A stretch of 42,267 nt of DNA from Syntrophaceae bacterium UBA6252 (GTDB lineage Bacteria > Desulfobacterota > Syntrophia > Syntrophales > UBA6807): positions 4,365-46,631 of the forward strand of contig DJVQ01000058.1 of NCBI GenBank assembly GCA_002441265.1. Direction: 5' to 3'. Every line of letters begins with the position of its first letter. The stretch's first letter is position 1. The notes beneath the pieces are model-generated. The model worked only from the letters and a program-made list of their open reading frames with translations. It did not search any database and was not told the origin of the DNA. The translations under genes and the position numbers were made by a program. This document shows positions 34,329 through 42,131 of the stretch, piece by piece.

Positions 34329-35468
34329 ATGGAAAAGGCGGCAATCGTCGGCATCGGCCAGACGAAGTACGAGCGGAGAAAGAGCGGGGAGATTTATTAC
34401 GACCTTGTGTACGAAGTGACCACCAGGGCGATGGAGGACGCGGGCTACACCCTGGACGACATCGGCGACGTGATCACCGTGTCCAACGATTTCTGGGACG
34501 GCCGGACGATATCGTGCATGGCGGTCCAGGAGGCGGCGGGAGCGCACGACAAGAACGTCTCCACGGTGGAAGGCGACGGGACCCTCGGCGCCCTGTACGG
34601 GCTGATGCGGGTTCTCGGGGGCTCCGGGACGACACTCATCGTCGCCCATTCGAAGGGAAGCGAAGGGGATCCCCGGGTGATCACCAACGCCATGTTCGAT
34701 CCCGTGTATCACCGGTCCCTCGGGCTGGACGCCGTCAGTTCCTCGGCCCTTCAGGCGAGCGCGTACATGAGCCGGTACGGCGTCACGGAGGAACAGTGCG
34801 CCCTCGTTTCCGTGAAAAACCATAAAAACGCGAAGAACAATCCCTTTGCCCAACTGCCCATGGACATCACGGTGGCCGACGTCATGAAGTCCCGGAAGAT
34901 CGCCGACCCCCTGAAACTGCTTGACTGCAGTCCCGTCAGCGACGGGGCCGCCGCCATCATCATCGCCGATGAAAAGCATGCCAGGAAGGCAAGGAAAAAA
35001 CCCGTCTGGATCAAAGGGGCGGCCCATTGCGCCGACGCTTACTTCCTGGGCGACCGGAACCTGGCGGAAGCGGCGTCCCTGCGGGAGGCCGCGAAAAAAG
35101 CGTACGCCATGGCGGGAATCGGAAATCCGGCAAAGGAAATCGACGTGGCCGAACTGTACGACGCGTTCGGCTACATGGAACTCATGTGGCTTGAAGGCCT
35201 GGGATTCTGCGATCCCGGCGGCGGCGCCGGGATGACGGAAAGCGGAAAAACGGCCATGGGCGGCCCCATCCCGGTCAATCCCTCGGGAGGGGTTCTTTCG
35301 GCGCACGCCGTTCTTGCCGCGGGCCTTGCCAGGATCGCCGAGGCGGTCCTGCAGCTCCGAGGGGAAGCCGGCTCCCGCCAGGTCGACGGCGCGAGAACAT
35401 CCCTGGCCCACGGGATCAACGGCCCCTGCGGTCAGAGCCACTGCGTCTGGGTACTGGGAAAAGACTGA
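34329..35468 (+). CDS. Thiolase-like protein A (SCP2-thiolase type), nucleophilic Cys absent
   Basis: A 379-residue thiolase-fold protein: opens MEKAAIVGIGQTKYERR, has SDGAAAIIIADE (C-terminal half start) and NPSGGVLSAHAVLAAGLARIAE. In SCP2-type thiolases the region after the second strand holds the acyl-accepting Cys; here it reads VEGDGTLG (80-87) with no Cys. A His remains at the GHP position (SAHAVLA). Loss of Cys with a DUF35 partner is the pattern of Ltp2-like retro-aldolases; a true Claisen thiolysis seems unlikely. ATG after GGGAGATC. The ancestral gap to DUF35 A was about 19 bp, so the two are a natural pair. Confidence 0.85.
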   Translation: MEKAAIVGIGQTKYERRKSGEIYYDLVYEVTTRAMEDAGYTLDDIGDVITVSNDFWDGRTISCMAVQEAAGAHDKNVSTVEGDGTLGALYGLMRVLGGSGTTLIVAHSKGSEGDPRVITNAMFDPVYHRSLGLDAVSSSALQASAYMSRYGVTEEQCALVSVKNHKNAKNNPFAQLPMDITVADVMKSRKIADPLKLLDCSPVSDGAAAIIIADEKHARKARKKPVWIKGAAHCADAYFLGDRNLAEAASLREAAKKAYAMAGIGNPAKEIDVAELYDAFGYMELMWLEGLGFCDPGGGAGMTESGKTAMGGPIPVNPSGGVLSAHAVLAAGLARIAEAVLQLRGEAGSRQVDGARTSLAHGINGPCGQSHCVWVLGKD

Positions 35469-35482
35469 GGAGGAGGCGGATC

Positions 35483-36646
35483 ATGGCAAGACGTGTAGCG
35501 ATTGTCGGAACCGGCCAGACGCACCACAAGAGCCATCGACTGGATGTGAACGGGCGGGAGATGATCCATGAAGCGGTGACGCGGGCCCTCGAGGACTGCG
35601 AGCTGACGATTAACGACGTGGATGCCATCGTCATCGGCAACATGGATCATTTCGAATCGATCAACTGTGTCGATACCTGGAGCGTGGAAGGGTCCGGCGG
35701 CGTCATGAAACCGATCCTGAAAGTCTCCACGGGGGGGACGACGGGGACGTCCGTCGCCATCGCGGCATACTACCACGTGGCGTCGGGCCTGTTCGACAGG
35801 GTCCTCGCCATCGGGTGGGAAAAGAATTCGGAAAGCGATACGACCGGCGCCATCATCACCTGCAGCGATCCCATCTGGGACCGGTTCTCCTATTCCGGGG
35901 CGATCCCGAGCCTGGCCACGGAGGCCTCGGCCTACATGAAGCAGTACGGGGCCACCCAGAAGGACGCCGCGCGGGTCGCCGTGAGGGACAGAACCCATGC
36001 GCTGAACAACCCGTATGCCCAGATGTACAACCGGCCCATCAGCATCGAGGACGTCATGGAATCGGCCATGCTGGCCTATCCCATCAAGCTGCTCGATGTC
36101 TGTCCCAGGTCCGACGGGGCGTGCGCCGTCGTGTTCGCGGCGGAGGAAATCGCCGGGAAGATCTCGCCCCGGCCCGCATGGTTCAAGTCGTGCGCCGCGC
36201 GGCACACGACAACCTGGTTCGGAGACGTCGATTACGACACGGGGCTCCTCTCCCTGCAGCGGGCGGCCCGCGAGGCTTTCGACAAGGCGGGCATCCGCAG
36301 CCCCGCCGACGACCTGGATGTGGCGGAACTGTACCTTCCCTATTCCTATGCCGGTCTGAAATGGATCGAGGCCCTGGGATTCTGCGGCCCCGGCGAAGGC
36401 CCCCGGTTCATCTGGGACGGCAACACCGACATGGGGGGCAAGATCCCGATGAATCCCTCCGGCGGCGTGATCAGCACGAACTGCATCGGAGCGACGGCCC
36501 TCCTGAGGGTCGCCGAAGCGGCCCTGCAGGTCATGGGAAAAGGGGGAAAAAGGCAGGTCCCCGACGTGAAGAACGCTTTGGCGACGGGATTCGGCGGGTG
36601 CTGGTGGTCCGATGTGGTCGTCCTCTCGAAGGACAGGCCCTCTTGA
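35483..36646 (+). CDS. Thiolase-like protein B (SCP2-thiolase type), nucleophilic Cys and GHP His absent
   Basis: A 387-residue thiolase-fold protein, 14 bp after protein A. It begins MARRVAIVGTGQTHHKSHR and has RSDGACAVVFAAEE and NPSGGVISTNCIGATALLRVAE. The nucleophile region is VSTGGTTGTS (81-90), without Cys, and the GHP His is replaced (STNCIGATA). A free Cys remains in TGFGGCWWSD near the C terminus. Proteins A and B are clearly related and may form a heteromer, each with a DUF35 partner. Chemistry is unknown; retro-aldol or non-decarboxylating C-C cleavage on a CoA ester is my inference. Its TGA stop lies in the target duplication of a MITE copy. Confidence 0.85.
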   Translation: MARRVAIVGTGQTHHKSHRLDVNGREMIHEAVTRALEDCELTINDVDAIVIGNMDHFESINCVDTWSVEGSGGVMKPILKVSTGGTTGTSVAIAAYYHVASGLFDRVLAIGWEKNSESDTTGAIITCSDPIWDRFSYSGAIPSLATEASAYMKQYGATQKDAARVAVRDRTHALNNPYAQMYNRPISIEDVMESAMLAYPIKLLDVCPRSDGACAVVFAAEEIAGKISPRPAWFKSCAARHTTTWFGDVDYDTGLLSLQRAAREAFDKAGIRSPADDLDVAELYLPYSYAGLKWIEALGFCGPGEGPRFIWDGNTDMGGKIPMNPSGGVISTNCIGATALLRVAEAALQVMGKGGKRQVPDVKNALATGFGGCWWSDVVVLSKDRPS

Positions 36647-36649
36647 TTG

Positions 36650-36807
36650 ACGGCCTCGTAAAAAGTCCGCATGCGGCGTTGCCCGTCTTCCCTCGACCCT
36701 TTGGCGTACCATCGGCACGCCTCGGTCCTCGGAATTCGGGCGCCTTGGCTGCGGAGCTTTTTACCTTGCCGTTCGAAAAAGTGTTGGCAGGCATTTTTAC
36801 GAGTTCG
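36650..36807 (+). mobile_element. MITE-like repeat, copy 5, with 9-bp target duplication
   Basis: A 158-bp element starting ACGGCCTCGTAAAAAG and ending TTTTTACGAGTTCG, giving terminal inverted repeats of about 14 bp. It is flanked by identical TCTTGATTG (36641-36649 and 36808-36816) and carries the family marker TTGCCGTTCGAAAAAGTG. Same orientation as copy 4. Removing it with one duplication restores a 20-bp gap between thiolase-like B and DUF35 protein B. Confidence 0.87.
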
Positions 36808-36833
36808 TCTTGATTGGAACGGGAGAGCGTGGC

Positions 36834-37304
36834 ATGAAGAACACAGAGTTGCTGACAATACGGTCCGGGGATACGGGGATGCCCTACGAGTGGTCGATCG
36901 GCAAATACGGAAGCAGGTTTTTCCGGGAGATCCGGGAGCATCAGCGGTTCCTGGGAATCCGCTGTCCCGGGTGCGGAAAGGTGCGGGTGCCCCCCCGGAG
37001 GCTCTGCGGCCCCTGCTTCCGGGAACTGGATGAACTCGTCGAGCTGTCCGACACGGGAATCATCACCGCCTTTTCCGTGGTCAACTATCCTTTCATCGAT
37101 CCCGACACGGGTCTTCAGCGCCCCATTCCGTATACATACGGGTACATCCGGATCGACGGCTCCGACAACATTTTTTCGCACATCATCAACGAAACGGACG
37201 AAAGCCGGATCAAGGTGGGGATGAAGGTCCGGGCCGTGTTCCGGAAGCCCGAGGAGATGGAGGGGAACATCCGGGACATCCGGTATTTCGAGATCATCCG
37301 TTGA
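36834..37304 (+). CDS. Zn-ribbon/OB-fold (DUF35) protein B
   Basis: A 156-residue DUF35 protein with zinc-ribbon Cys44, Cys47, Cys58 and Cys61 and a C-terminal OB-fold (GIITAFSVVNYPF through FEIIR). Closely similar in its first 60 residues to protein A (MPYEWSIGKYGSRFF). It probably serves thiolase-like protein B. ATG at 36834 after GGGAGA is preferred to an in-frame ATG at 36810, which lies in the MITE/duplication edge. Gene order is DUF35 A, thiolase-like A, thiolase-like B, DUF35 B. Confidence 0.87.
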   Translation: MKNTELLTIRSGDTGMPYEWSIGKYGSRFFREIREHQRFLGIRCPGCGKVRVPPRRLCGPCFRELDELVELSDTGIITAFSVVNYPFIDPDTGLQRPIPYTYGYIRIDGSDNIFSHIINETDESRIKVGMKVRAVFRKPEEMEGNIRDIRYFEIIR

Positions 37305-37412
37305 CGGGAGCGTTTGAAATCCGCCCCGCCATCCGGTGAAGGCCGGCGCGGCGGGTTGCCCATGCCGGTCCGCCCGGCGGTGGGTCCCGACGGCGGTCCA
37401 TGGAGGGAGAAA

Positions 37413-38285
37413 ATGAAAAACAAGGTCATCATCACGGCCGCCCTGGCCGGATCGGCCACGATGAAACAGCAGAACGAGGCCGTGCCCTACACGCCCGAGG
37501 AATTCGCCGGGGAGGCCCTGAAATGCCAGCAGGCGGGAGCCGCCATCGTTCATGTCCACGCCAGGGACGTCGCCGAGGGCGGGCTTCCGACGGCGGATAT
37601 TCCGAAGATCCGGGCCACGGTGGACGCCATCCGTGACCGGTGTCCCGGTCTCATCCTCAATATGACTTCCGCCATCGCCGCCGGAATCCCCGCGGAGAAA
37701 CGCATCGCCCCCATCGTCGCGCTGAAGCCCGAAATGGCCTCGCTGAACACGAACAGCATGAATTTCGCCCTCATCGACCGCAAGAGCGGGACGGTCCTCG
37801 CAGAGACGATTTTCGAGAACGCCTTTTCCATGATCGTGGATTTCGCCTCGAAAATGAAGGCGAACGGCGTGAAGCCCGAGCTGGAGATCTACGATCTCGG
37901 GGGCATCTACAACATCCTGGCCCTCCGGAATCAGAAGGGGCTCTTCGAGGAGCCCATGCATTTCCAGTTCGTCATGGGCGTGGCCGGCGGGTGTCCCTTC
38001 GATATCGGCATTCTTCACGAGTTCATCGAAACCGTCCCGAAGGACGCCACATGGTCCATCTGCGGCGTCGGCCCGAACCAGTACGCCACGACCCTCGTCG
38101 GGGCGGCGCTGGGGGGGCACATCCGGGTGGGCCTCGAAGACAACGTCCGGAACGTGGACGGGTCCCTCTCACGGGGAAGCTACGAACAGGTGGAGTGGGC
38201 GGTGAAGGTGGCCCGGCTCGCCGGGCGCGAAATCGCCACGCCGGCGGAGGCGAGGGAAATTCTGAATCTGCGTCGTCGCGACTGA
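37413..38285 (+). CDS. BKACE-family (DUF849) beta-keto acid cleavage enzyme
   Basis: A 290-residue TIM-barrel metalloenzyme of the beta-keto acid cleavage family, typified by 3-keto-5-aminohexanoate cleavage enzyme. These condense a beta-keto acid with acetyl-CoA to give acetoacetate and a new acyl-CoA. Visible: VHVHARD with His47 and His49 as zinc ligands, and GLEDNVR with Glu242 as the third ligand. Begins MKNKVIITAALAGS, a standard family start (ATG at 37413 after GGAGGGAG). Last gene of the operon, 108 bp from DUF35 B. The true keto acid is unknown, but its presence argues for degradation of an acyl chain through a beta-keto intermediate. Confidence 0.9.
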   Translation: MKNKVIITAALAGSATMKQQNEAVPYTPEEFAGEALKCQQAGAAIVHVHARDVAEGGLPTADIPKIRATVDAIRDRCPGLILNMTSAIAAGIPAEKRIAPIVALKPEMASLNTNSMNFALIDRKSGTVLAETIFENAFSMIVDFASKMKANGVKPELEIYDLGGIYNILALRNQKGLFEEPMHFQFVMGVAGGCPFDIGILHEFIETVPKDATWSICGVGPNQYATTLVGAALGGHIRVGLEDNVRNVDGSLSRGSYEQVEWAVKVARLAGREIATPAEAREILNLRRRD

Positions 38286-38370
38286 AAGGCGGCGGGAACG
38301 TCCGGTCGGCCGGGGGGAGGGGAGGAAGCGCTCGGGCCGCGGGGTTCCCCTGCCTCTGTTTTTCCCGGAA

Positions 38371-39153
38371 TCACATCAGGAGAGAGAATTCGCTGCCGTC
38401 GGGTTCCCCGTTCGGATCGTACACGATAAACCCCAGGTCGTCCCGCTCGCTGCGGGAAGTCCCCCGGATCTCCCTCGCGAGACCGGAACAGATGCTTTCC
38501 ACCGAACGCATGTCCATAATGTTCAGGAGCGCCTCCTCGGAACTCGAGTACGGCCTGCTCCGGGCTGTCCGGGCGATGTCGTAGATCCCGTCGGTAAAGA
38601 GCAGAAACAGGGAATCCTCGTGGAAGTCGAAGAGAAGGGTCTGGTACAGGCGGCCCACCCTTCCCACGAAGCAGTGGTTGGTCTCGGTCATTTTCTCCAG
38701 GGTGCCCGTTCCCGTCCTTGCGTGGTACAGGAGGCTGTCGCCGCAGTGGACGAGAAGGGATTTCCGGAGGCCCTCCGAGGGAAAGACGAAGAGTCCCGTG
38801 AACGTGGTGTTGCAGTCGTAGTCGATCGTTTTCATGAGGGCGTTCGTGCGGTCGACGATGGTTTCCGCATCCGCCGCGACGTCCCCTTCGCCGAAAGCCC
38901 CGTGAAACGTCCTGAGTTGCAGTCCCCCGAGCATGCCGGCATATTTCCTCAAAAAGAGAAACGAGGCTTCCGGGTTTTTTTCCGGACTGTCGGCGACCGC
39001 GAAAAAACGGCGGGCCAGATCGATGAGAAGGGCGTCGCCGCAGGACTTCCCCGTGCGGAACGGTTTCACCGCGGGCAGCACGGCGGCCCCCACGCGACCC
39101 GAATGGGAGAAAAACCTTTCTCCGATCGAACGGGGAATCTGAAAAGTCGCCAT
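38371..39153 (-). CDS. PP2C-like serine/threonine phosphatase
   Basis: A 260-residue protein resembling PP2C phosphatases. Recognisable in order: GDALLIDLARRFFAVAD then SPEKNP (the usual DG-x-G metal motif is altered, with DS here), TTFTGLFVF, VHCGDSLLY, LFTDGIYD and RDDLGFIVY. Several acidic metal ligands remain, so activity is possible but uncertain. It probably acts in signalling with an unseen kinase or partner switch. ATG at 39153 after AGGAG (8 nt) is preferred over an in-frame upstream ATG. It is convergent to the BKACE gene and divergent from the PHP gene. No membrane segment or fused domain is seen. Confidence 0.72.
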   Translation of the reverse strand: MATFQIPRSIGERFFSHSGRVGAAVLPAVKPFRTGKSCGDALLIDLARRFFAVADSPEKNPEASFLFLRKYAGMLGGLQLRTFHGAFGEGDVAADAETIVDRTNALMKTIDYDCNTTFTGLFVFPSEGLRKSLLVHCGDSLLYHARTGTGTLEKMTETNHCFVGRVGRLYQTLLFDFHEDSLFLLFTDGIYDIARTARSRPYSSSEEALLNIMDMRSVESICSGLAREIRGTSRSERDDLGFIVYDPNGEPDGSEFSLLM

Positions 39154-39405
39154 CGGGGCGTCTCCTTTCCTGCTTTCGCGAAAGTTTTCGTCTGCACGGT
39201 GGTTCATCGCCCGGGCCGGAGCACTGGAAGGGATCGTTTCACGGTGCGACTTCTCAATCACATTCCCCGGGGGGCGTCAAGCAAAAAATCGTGCGGCGCC
39301 GGCGGCGAAGCGCGCGGAGGTCACGAAGCGGGGGAATTTCTTCCGGAGACGGCCTCACGGAGTGAACGCCTCTTGACAGAACCGGGGAGGTGCAATAGGG
39401 GGATC

Positions 39406-39474
39406 ATGGCAGTGAAAAAGGCAGGCGGCGCGTCGCGGGGCGAACCGCCGGCGCCGCGGGACGGTAAAAGATGA
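39406..39474 (+). CDS. Possible 22-residue leader peptide
   Basis: ATG at 39406 follows AGGGGGATC and opens a 22-codon frame (MAVKKAGGASRGEPPAPRDGK then Arg). Its TGA (39472-39474) overlaps the ATG of the PHP gene at 39471, which has no other ribosome site of note, so translation of the peptide may feed the PHP start. The peptide resembles nothing I know and may only be a coupling device. Confidence 0.35.
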   Translation: MAVKKAGGASRGEPPAPRDGKR

Positions 39475-40115
39475 TTCTGGACATGCACATCCACACGAAC
39501 CGGTATTCGGGCTGCAGCAACATCGAGCCCGGTCTTGTCATCCGCAGGGCGAAGGAGGCCGGCCTCGACGGCATCCTGCTCACGGAACACGGGATCCGGT
39601 GGCCCGACGGGGAAGTCGACGCCCTCGTGAAAGACAGCGGCGTAACGGATTTCCTGGTCTTCCCTGCCGAGGAGGTTGCCTGTTATTCCCCGGGCGGCGC
39701 GTTCCAGGGGGAATTTCTCGTGCTCGGGTACCCGGCGAGCCTCGGTTCGAACAAGACGGCGGACCGGCTCATCGAGATGGTTCACGAGGCGGGCGGCGTC
39801 GTCCTGGCGGCCCATCCGTTCAAGAGGCTGAAAACGGGCAACGGCTACTACGGGAGCGGCCTTTCCGCGCTGAAACTGAAGATCGACGGCCTGGAAACGG
39901 AGCACCCGTCCTACGGCGACGAGGAACGGGCGCTGGCGCGGACGGTCATGGAGACCATGGGGATCGCGGGCGTCGGATCCAGCGACGCCCACGACCTTGC
40001 GAGCATCGGGAAATGCCGGACGGTGTTCGAGCGCGACGTGAGGGACATGAAAACCCTGTGCGAAGAGATCCGCGCGGGCCACCTGAAGGCGGTGGGCGCC
40101 GGCTCGCGCCGTTGA
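39471..40115 (+). CDS. PHP-domain metal-dependent phosphoesterase
   Basis: A 214-residue PHP-domain protein with DMHIHTNRYSGCSN (metal motif 1), LTEHG (2), PAEEV, AAHPFKR (3) and SSDAHDLASIGKCRTVF (4). The set is complete, so it should be an active phosphatase or phosphodiesterase; substrate unknown. It differs from the PHP gene at 3496 and is closer to the short stand-alone PHP proteins than to histidinol phosphatase. ATG at 39471 overlaps the possible leader peptide. It is separated from the next gene by a 536-bp gap. Confidence 0.85.
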   Translation: MILDMHIHTNRYSGCSNIEPGLVIRRAKEAGLDGILLTEHGIRWPDGEVDALVKDSGVTDFLVFPAEEVACYSPGGAFQGEFLVLGYPASLGSNKTADRLIEMVHEAGGVVLAAHPFKRLKTGNGYYGSGLSALKLKIDGLETEHPSYGDEERALARTVMETMGIAGVGSSDAHDLASIGKCRTVFERDVRDMKTLCEEIRAGHLKAVGAGSRR

Positions 40116-40651
40116 TGGATGGCTTGAATGCCCTGACCGATATTTTACCCGGCCGACGCTGTAAAAGAACTCCCCGACCACCTGTTCAGTTCACCCACGA
40201 GTCCACAATTTTCGGTTTAGGATGAAAGTGTGCATTTCTATTTGTAATCATGCACATCTCCAGCGATCACCATGGAGCCGGCAGTGATTGTCCATAGCAA
40301 CAGTATGAACACTCAAAGCTCATTTTAAACGAGGATTGTGGCTGATTTATTTTTATCCGGCACCGGAGGCCCGGCCGATTGGAGAGCACAAAATGACGGA
40401 ACTCTGACCCTGAAAGTGGTACACTAATCGCGGGCGGGTCATAGTGACCATGAATCGGAGCTGAACCGCCCGGGAGACGCGCTGGGGGAGACCGGGCCGG
40501 GGTCTTCCCGCCGGGTCTTTCGCTGGCGCACCGGGGGGGCCGCCGGACGGAGACTGAGCGCCCTGACAGGCTATTCCGGCGTTCACCTCCGTGGTTTGAC
40601 GGATCTTTTCCCGAATAGACTGCCGGGGTTCACACAATAAGGAGGGTTGCG
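40116..40651. other. Gene-free region before the flavoprotein gene
   Basis: A 536-bp gap. The first half is AT-richer than its surroundings and holds an inverted repeat TGTGCAT / ATGCACA (40229-40235, 40250-40256). At 40417-40431 a degenerate TGGTAC-N5-TCGC keeps GG-N10-GC spacing and might be a weak sigma-54 site. No plausible coding frame or RNA gene is seen. Confidence 0.5.
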
Positions 40652-42055
40652 ATGAACGGGAAAACGGATGTCGTCATCATCGGCGGGGGGCCGGGGGGAA
40701 CGCCGGCGGCGATGCACCTGGCTTCCAGGGGGAAGCGGGTGCTGCTGGTCGAAAAATCGGGCAAGCTGGGCGGGGCATGCCTGTTCGTCGGCTGCGTCCC
40801 TTCCAAAATCATCAAGCATGCCGCCGACGAATACGCCGCTCTCCGGCGAGGTGATGCAGGCGATCGGCCTTTTTCGGAGGATGCCGGCGTTTTCTGGCAC
40901 GAGATTCGTGCGCGGATGGACCGTATCTTGACCATGCGGTCCGCGGGCGCGATGCAGCGCCTCGGGCGGATCCCCACGGCGACCCTGGAGGCGGGCACGG
41001 CGAAATTCCTCTCCGCTCATGAGATCGAAATCGAGGGCGAAGACGGGAAACGGTCTGAGTATGGATTCGACCATGCCATCATTGCCACCGGTTCCATCCC
41101 CCTGGTACCGCCTTTCAAAGGCGATGCCCTTCGGGACGTGCTGACCAGCGAGCTCCTTTTCAGGCAGGAGACCCTTCCCCGCTCGCTCGTGATTGTCGGC
41201 GGCGGCCCCATCGGGGTTGAATTGGCCCAGATGCTGACGAAGCTGACGGTCAAATGCACGATCATCGAAATGCTGGGGTCCATCCTGACCGGCGTGGTCG
41301 AACCGGAATTTGCCGAGGTGGTTGCAGGGAATCTGAAGGCCTCGGGCGTCGATGTCTTCACCTCGGCCAAGGTGCTGGAGGTGAACCGGTCCGGGGAGGG
41401 TTTTACGACGGCCTTTCTCGACGACTCGGGTGTTCAACGGACGGTCCACTCTGAAAAAGTGCTCGCAGCGGCAGGCAGGGCCGCCAATCTGCAGGGCCTC
41501 AACCTGGAGGCGGCCGGGGTTCCCTTTGACCGCCAGGGCGTCGTGGTCGATAGCTTCCTGCAGACGGGCGTTCCCGGGATCTATGCGGTGGGAGACGCCA
41601 TCCGCGGGCCGAAATTCGCCCATACGGCCACCTATGAATCCCATATCGCCGCCGTCAACATCCTTGCGGGCCGAAATGTGCAGCAGGCCGATTTCTCCAA
41701 AAATTCATGGGTGCTCTTCTCCGATCCGGAAATCGCCTCGGCAGGCTATACGACCGCGGAGGCTCTCAAAAGCCATTCCGAGATCCTCACCGGCACCTAT
41801 GACTACAAAACCGATGCAATGGCGCAGATCAACGGCACAACCGCGGGCTATCTGAAATTCGTTGTGGACAAGAAGAGCCAGACGATTGTGGGGATCCACA
41901 TCCTCGCCCCCGGCGCCTCGGCCATTGCCGGGGAAGCGGCCCTGATCCTGGCGAAAAACCTGACGATCCGGGACGTGGCGCAGGCCATCCATCCCCATCC
42001 GACCATGACGGAGGCCTTTGGCTCTTTGGCGATGAACATGCTGATGGGCGGCTGA
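40652..42055 (+). CDS. Dihydrolipoamide dehydrogenase-like pyridine nucleotide-disulfide oxidoreductase
   Basis: FAD-dependent class I disulfide oxidoreductase of 467 residues. FAD-binding GGGPGG (11-16), the redox pair Cys43 and Cys48 in CLFVGCVPSK, the ATG motif IIATGS, NAD-binding IVGGGPIGVELAQML, the second FAD motif GIYAVGDAIRGP and the C-terminal HPHPTMTEA with the catalytic His-Glu pair are all present. It fits dihydrolipoamide dehydrogenase, but no lipoyl protein or E1/E2 genes are near, so mercuric-, trypanothione- or CoA-disulfide-type substrates are alternatives. ATG follows AAGGAGGG. The gene-free, AT-richer upstream flank hints at local rearrangement. Confidence 0.88.
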   Translation: MNGKTDVVIIGGGPGGTPAAMHLASRGKRVLLVEKSGKLGGACLFVGCVPSKIIKHAADEYAALRRGDAGDRPFSEDAGVFWHEIRARMDRILTMRSAGAMQRLGRIPTATLEAGTAKFLSAHEIEIEGEDGKRSEYGFDHAIIATGSIPLVPPFKGDALRDVLTSELLFRQETLPRSLVIVGGGPIGVELAQMLTKLTVKCTIIEMLGSILTGVVEPEFAEVVAGNLKASGVDVFTSAKVLEVNRSGEGFTTAFLDDSGVQRTVHSEKVLAAAGRAANLQGLNLEAAGVPFDRQGVVVDSFLQTGVPGIYAVGDAIRGPKFAHTATYESHIAAVNILAGRNVQQADFSKNSWVLFSDPEIASAGYTTAEALKSHSEILTGTYDYKTDAMAQINGTTAGYLKFVVDKKSQTIVGIHILAPGASAIAGEAALILAKNLTIRDVAQAIHPHPTMTEAFGSLAMNMLMGG

Positions 42056-42131
42056 CCCGTGCCAGAAGAGGTCCCCGTGGAATAATAATCCCTGCATGAA
42101 TCGTCCACCGAGTCCATGACCGGGAGCCGCC

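Noticed and set aside
40417..40431. A sigma-54-like site before the LPD-like gene
   Set aside because: Spacing fits, but two consensus bases are wrong and no activator is near; noted only within the gap entry.
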